A DNA stretch of 64,000 bases from JASHVB01 sp035508435 (GTDB lineage Bacteria; Pseudomonadota; Alphaproteobacteria; Acetobacterales; Acetobacteraceae), in contig DATJNA010000128.1 in the NCBI GenBank assembly GCA_035508435.1, positions 1 through 64,000 on the forward strand, written 5' to 3'. The notes under the pieces were generated by a model, which saw only the letters and a list, made by a program, of their open reading frames with translations, did no database searches and was not told the DNA's origin. This document shows, piece after piece, positions 61,612-64,000 of this stretch. The position numbers and the translations under genes were made by a program. Within the stretch, counting starts at the first letter, position 1. Each line of letters opens with the position of its first letter.

Positions 61612-62886
61612 ATGTCCAAAGCACTCGACGGCGTCAAAATCCTCGATTTCACCCACGTTCAGTCCGGCCCGACATGCACACAGTTGTTGGCCTGGTTCGG
61701 CGCCGACGTGATCAAGGTCGAACGCCCCGGCATTGGCGACATCACGCGCGGGCAGTTGCAGGACATACCCAAGGTGGACAGCCTGTATTTCACCATGCTG
61801 AACCACAATAAGCGCTCCATCACCATCGATGGCCGCAACCCGCGAGGCAAGGAGGTGCTGGAGTCGCTGGTGCGGATCTGTGACGTAATGGTGGAGAATT
61901 TTGCTCCCGGCGCGCTGGATCGCATGGGCTTCACCTGGCAGCATATCCAGACGTTGAATCCACGCATGATCCTGGCTTCGATCAAGGGCTTCGGACCGGG
62001 GCCGTACGAGGACTGCAAGGTCTACGAAAACGTCGCGCAATGCGCCGGCGGCGCAGCTTCCACCACCGGCTTCGATGACGGCCCGCCATTGGTGACCGGT
62101 GCCCAGATCGGCGATTCCGGCACCGGGCTGCATCTGGCGCTGGGCATCGTCACCGCGCTGTATCAACGCACTGCGACAGGGCGCGGCCAGAAGGTGAGCG
62201 TGGCTATGCAGGACGGCGTGCTGAACCTGTGCCGCGTCAAATTGCGCGATCAGCAGCGCCTGGCGCATGGCCCGCTGACCGAATATCCGCAGTACCCGCA
62301 TGGCAAGTTCGGCGAAGCGGTCCCGCGGTCCGGCAATGCCTCCGGCGGCGGCCAGCCGGGCTGGATCCTGAAATGCAAGGGCTGGGAGACCGACCCCAAC
62401 GCCTATATCTACTTCATCACCCAGGCGCCGGTTTGGGAAGCGATCTGCGACGTGATCGGCAAGCCGGAATGGAAAACCCACCCGGATTACGCCAAGCCGG
62501 CCGCGCGGTTGCCGCGGCTGAAGGAGATCTTCGACACCATCGAGGCCTGGACCATGACCAAGTCCAAGTTCGAGGCCATGGATCTCCTGAATCAATACGA
62601 CATTCCCTGCGGGCCGATCCTGTCGATGAAGGAACTGGCCGAGGAGCAATCGCTGCGCGCCACAGGCACGGTGGTGGAGGTGGAGCATCCGACCCGCGGC
62701 ACCTACCTGACGGTGGGTAATCCGATCAAACTGTCGGACAGCATGTCAGAAGTGAGCCGCTCGCCGCTGCTCGGCGAGCATACCGACGAAATCCTGCGCG
62801 ACGTGCTGCGGTTCGATCAGGCGAAGGTGGCGGAGATCAAGGCCTCCGGCGCCGTGGGCGGCGAGCAACGCGCGGCGGCTGAGTGA
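61612..62886 (+). CDS. frc: Formyl-CoA:oxalate CoA-transferase
   Basis: 424 residues, close in length and motifs to Oxalobacter Frc (428). LDGVKILDFTHVQSGPTCTQLLAWFGADVIK, LENFAPGALDRMGFTWQ, ENVAQCAGGAAS, the catalytic Asp168 in GAQIGDSGTGLHL and the glycine loop SGGGQPGW, followed by LKCKGWETDPNAYIYF, fit formyl-CoA transferase much better than the paralogue at 19315. Start at 61612 rather than 61594, where the added residues are not conserved. It moves CoA from formyl-CoA to oxalate, but no matching oxalyl-CoA decarboxylase was found in the window. Confidence 0.9.
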   Translation: MSKALDGVKILDFTHVQSGPTCTQLLAWFGADVIKVERPGIGDITRGQLQDIPKVDSLYFTMLNHNKRSITIDGRNPRGKEVLESLVRICDVMVENFAPGALDRMGFTWQHIQTLNPRMILASIKGFGPGPYEDCKVYENVAQCAGGAASTTGFDDGPPLVTGAQIGDSGTGLHLALGIVTALYQRTATGRGQKVSVAMQDGVLNLCRVKLRDQQRLAHGPLTEYPQYPHGKFGEAVPRSGNASGGGQPGWILKCKGWETDPNAYIYFITQAPVWEAICDVIGKPEWKTHPDYAKPAARLPRLKEIFDTIEAWTMTKSKFEAMDLLNQYDIPCGPILSMKELAEEQSLRATGTVVEVEHPTRGTYLTVGNPIKLSDSMSEVSRSPLLGEHTDEILRDVLRFDQAKVAEIKASGAVGGEQRAAAE

Positions 62887-62940
62887 CCTGCGGTTCCTCC
62901 TGCCTTGGCAACGAGGGGGAGGGTCTGTCAGCGAGGAGCC

Positions 62941-63050
62941 GTCGTTGCGAGGCGGGCAGGGTCGCGGCAATCGCGGTCGGAATACCGTCCGACAAGGCGG
63001 TTCCTACTTCGACCCGATTTCCTTCGTCGCTTCGCTTGCCGCAATGACGG
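62941..63050. repeat. REP-like palindromic intergenic element
   Basis: GTCGTTGCGAGGCGGGCAGG...GGCAATCGCGG (62941-62976) and CGATTTCCTTCGTCGCTTCGC...GCAATGACGG (63015-63050) form the inverted arms of the same element as 37173-37280, with more divergence. It lies between frc and the convergent RsbW-like gene. Confidence 0.65.
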
Positions 63051-63171
63051 TCTCCGCGTTGCTGGCGAAGTCAGTCGCCGCGCCCTTGCATTGGCAGTCG
63101 CGACGCTGCAGGCAACCACAGCCGCCTCGCCTCGTAACGGCAGAACCTGCGCGGTCGATCGGCGCTGCGTA

Positions 63172-63615
63172 TCAGCCGGTCCCGCCCTGCCGCTGGGGGA
63201 TTGTCAGGATCAACCGGTTCACTCCGCCGTCACGTTCATATCGAATCGCGCTGGCATATTGCCGCATCAGGTGAATCCCAAGCCCGCCAATCTTGGCATC
63301 TTCCAGGCGGCCTGGCGGTTCGGGTGACGGTACCGTCAACGGATCGAAGGCACCGCAGCGGTCCTCTACCGTGACCAGCAGCGTCTCGGGCCGTACCTCC
63401 ACGCGCAACGCGACGAATTCCGCATCGTCGCGATCCAACGCGCCGTGCATCACAACGTTGGTCGCCGCTTCCTCCACGCAGAGCCGCAATGCGTACTCCA
63501 CCGATGGCCGCAAGCGCAGGGCCTCCGCCGCGCCGTCCACCCACGGGCCCAGGCGTAGCAGCCCCGTCATGCTGCGCTCGATGCGCAGTGCAAAAGTACC
63601 GTCGGCCTCAGGCAC
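63172..63615 (-). CDS. RsbW-like ATP-binding (anti-sigma factor type) protein
   Basis: 147 residues, GHKL kinase fold: LRLCVEEAATNVVMHG (N box), VTVEDRCGAFDPL (G1), GGLGIHLMRQYAS (G2) and a C-terminal NRLILTIPQ. RsbW proteins phosphorylate a Ser/Thr of the STAS partner and sequester a sigma factor. The start overlaps the STAS gene by 8 bp. Confidence 0.88.
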   Translation of the reverse strand: MPEADGTFALRIERSMTGLLRLGPWVDGAAEALRLRPSVEYALRLCVEEAATNVVMHGALDRDDAEFVALRVEVRPETLLVTVEDRCGAFDPLTVPSPEPPGRLEDAKIGGLGIHLMRQYASAIRYERDGGVNRLILTIPQRQGGTG

Positions 63616-63946
63616 TGACAGCGGCGATCGCGTCTTCGAGTTTGCGCCAGATCGGCACCACGTTGTCGGTGCCGCTGCTGATCAGGACCGATTCCACTGC
63701 GATCGGCGGCGCCAGCAACACCATCCGCCCGCCCTTCCGCCGTACTGTCCGCGCCCCGACGATCAGCAGCCGCAACCCAAGCGAGGCAACGAAGTCCACT
63801 TGCGACAGATCGACGATCAGCGCCCGCTGCGACCCGGCCAATGCATTGAACGGCAGCTCAATCTCCTGCGTGCCACCAATATCCAGCCGGCCCGTCAAAT
63901 TCGCCTTGGTCACACCAGGCGCCACCTCTTCCGTGACCATCCGCAT
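63608..63946 (-). CDS. STAS-domain anti-sigma factor antagonist
   Basis: 112 residues. The RsbV/SpoIIAA-like fold with strands VTKANLTGRLDIGGTQEIEL, LIVDLSQVDFVASLGLRLLIVGARTV and GGRMVLLAPP. The phospho-acceptor Ser lies in FVASLGLR. Forms a switch with the RsbW-like protein. No sigma factor gene is in the window. Confidence 0.9.
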   Translation of the reverse strand: MRMVTEEVAPGVTKANLTGRLDIGGTQEIELPFNALAGSQRALIVDLSQVDFVASLGLRLLIVGARTVRRKGGRMVLLAPPIAVESVLISSGTDNVVPIWRKLEDAIAAVSA

Positions 63947-63967
63947 CGTACTGCTCTCTCTCTCTCC

Positions 63968-64000
63968 CTAACGAGGAATCGTCAGCATCAATCTGTTGGT
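63968..64000 (-). CDS. C-terminal end of an RsbW-like protein (partial)
   Basis: The minus-strand reading TNRLMLTIPR followed by TAG matches the C-terminal NRLILTIPQ of the RsbW-like protein at 63172. Only ten codons are in the window. The gene would be upstream of, and on the same strand as, the STAS/RsbW pair. Confidence 0.6.
   Translation of the reverse strand, partial: TNRLMLTIPR

Overview
The window is high-GC chromosomal DNA, almost certainly from an alphaproteobacterium. The rpsB-tsf, rodZ-like/ispG and lysC...ptsP neighbourhoods, a Gram-negative envelope (TonB receptor, lipoproteins), CaiB/BaiF CoA-transferases and a rhizobial-style C-P lyase locus all point that way. An Acetobacteraceae or Rhodospirillales soil or plant-associated species is my guess, but nothing here fixes the genus. 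No tRNA, rRNA or CRISPR array was found.

Layout. 1-140: 3' end of a group II intron. 0.6-2.6 kb: rpsB-tsf with a clear terminator. 3-7.5 kb: small metabolic genes, including an alpha/beta hydrolase whose nucleophile serine is lysine. 7.5-10.5 kb: a lipid module made of an Agt-like glycosyltransferase and a PlcP-like phosphoesterase, divergent from a diacylglycerol-kinase-family gene, with a PHO-box-like element in the shared intergenic region. 10.6-11.3 kb: an MNT/HEPN pair whose HEPN gene is broken by an in-frame amber codon. 11.4-18.9 kb: ispG, rodZ-like, ptsP, nitronate monooxygenase, lysC. 19-26 kb: CoA-transferase divergent from an MHS-type transporter, two Gfo/Idh/MocA dehydrogenases (the first frameshifted), alanine dehydrogenase, then a six-copy 16-bp tandem repeat. 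26-32.5 kb: an unrecognised lipoprotein operon, a VOC protein, a TonB receptor, an SRPBCC/ArsR pair and a hydroxyisobutyrate-type dehydrogenase.

32.5-37 kb: a stand-alone receiver with a CRP/FNR-type site, then a Mu-like immunity switch (Ner homologue divergent from an S24 repressor) followed on the same strand by a secreted caspase-like protease with seven Sel1 repeats. 37-49 kb: YjbQ, a PaaE-like reductase, an acyl-CoA dehydrogenase-type oxidoreductase, an orphan molybdopterin subunit, small proteins, a ThDP enzyme, a TPR/GT9 protein and a gamma-glutamyltransferase. 49.3-58.5 kb: a C-P lyase locus (phnGHIJ-K-L-M plus a DUF1045 gene on the minus strand; phnN, phnF and a second phnM on the plus strand) with a HutC-type operator between phnG and phnF. 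58.6-62.9 kb: small lipoprotein, ThDP enzyme, FCD-type GntR regulator and a formyl-CoA transferase that keeps the Frc active-site features. 63.2 kb to the edge: STAS and RsbW-like proteins and the last codons of a further paralogue.

Two themes stand out. The first is phosphorus economy: phospholipid turnover and replacement (plcP/agt/lipid kinase) sits in the same window as phosphonate breakdown (phn). The second is decay or capture of mobile DNA: the intron end, the lone Mu-type switch next to a caspase, the broken HEPN gene, and four intergenic copies of a REP-like palindrome.
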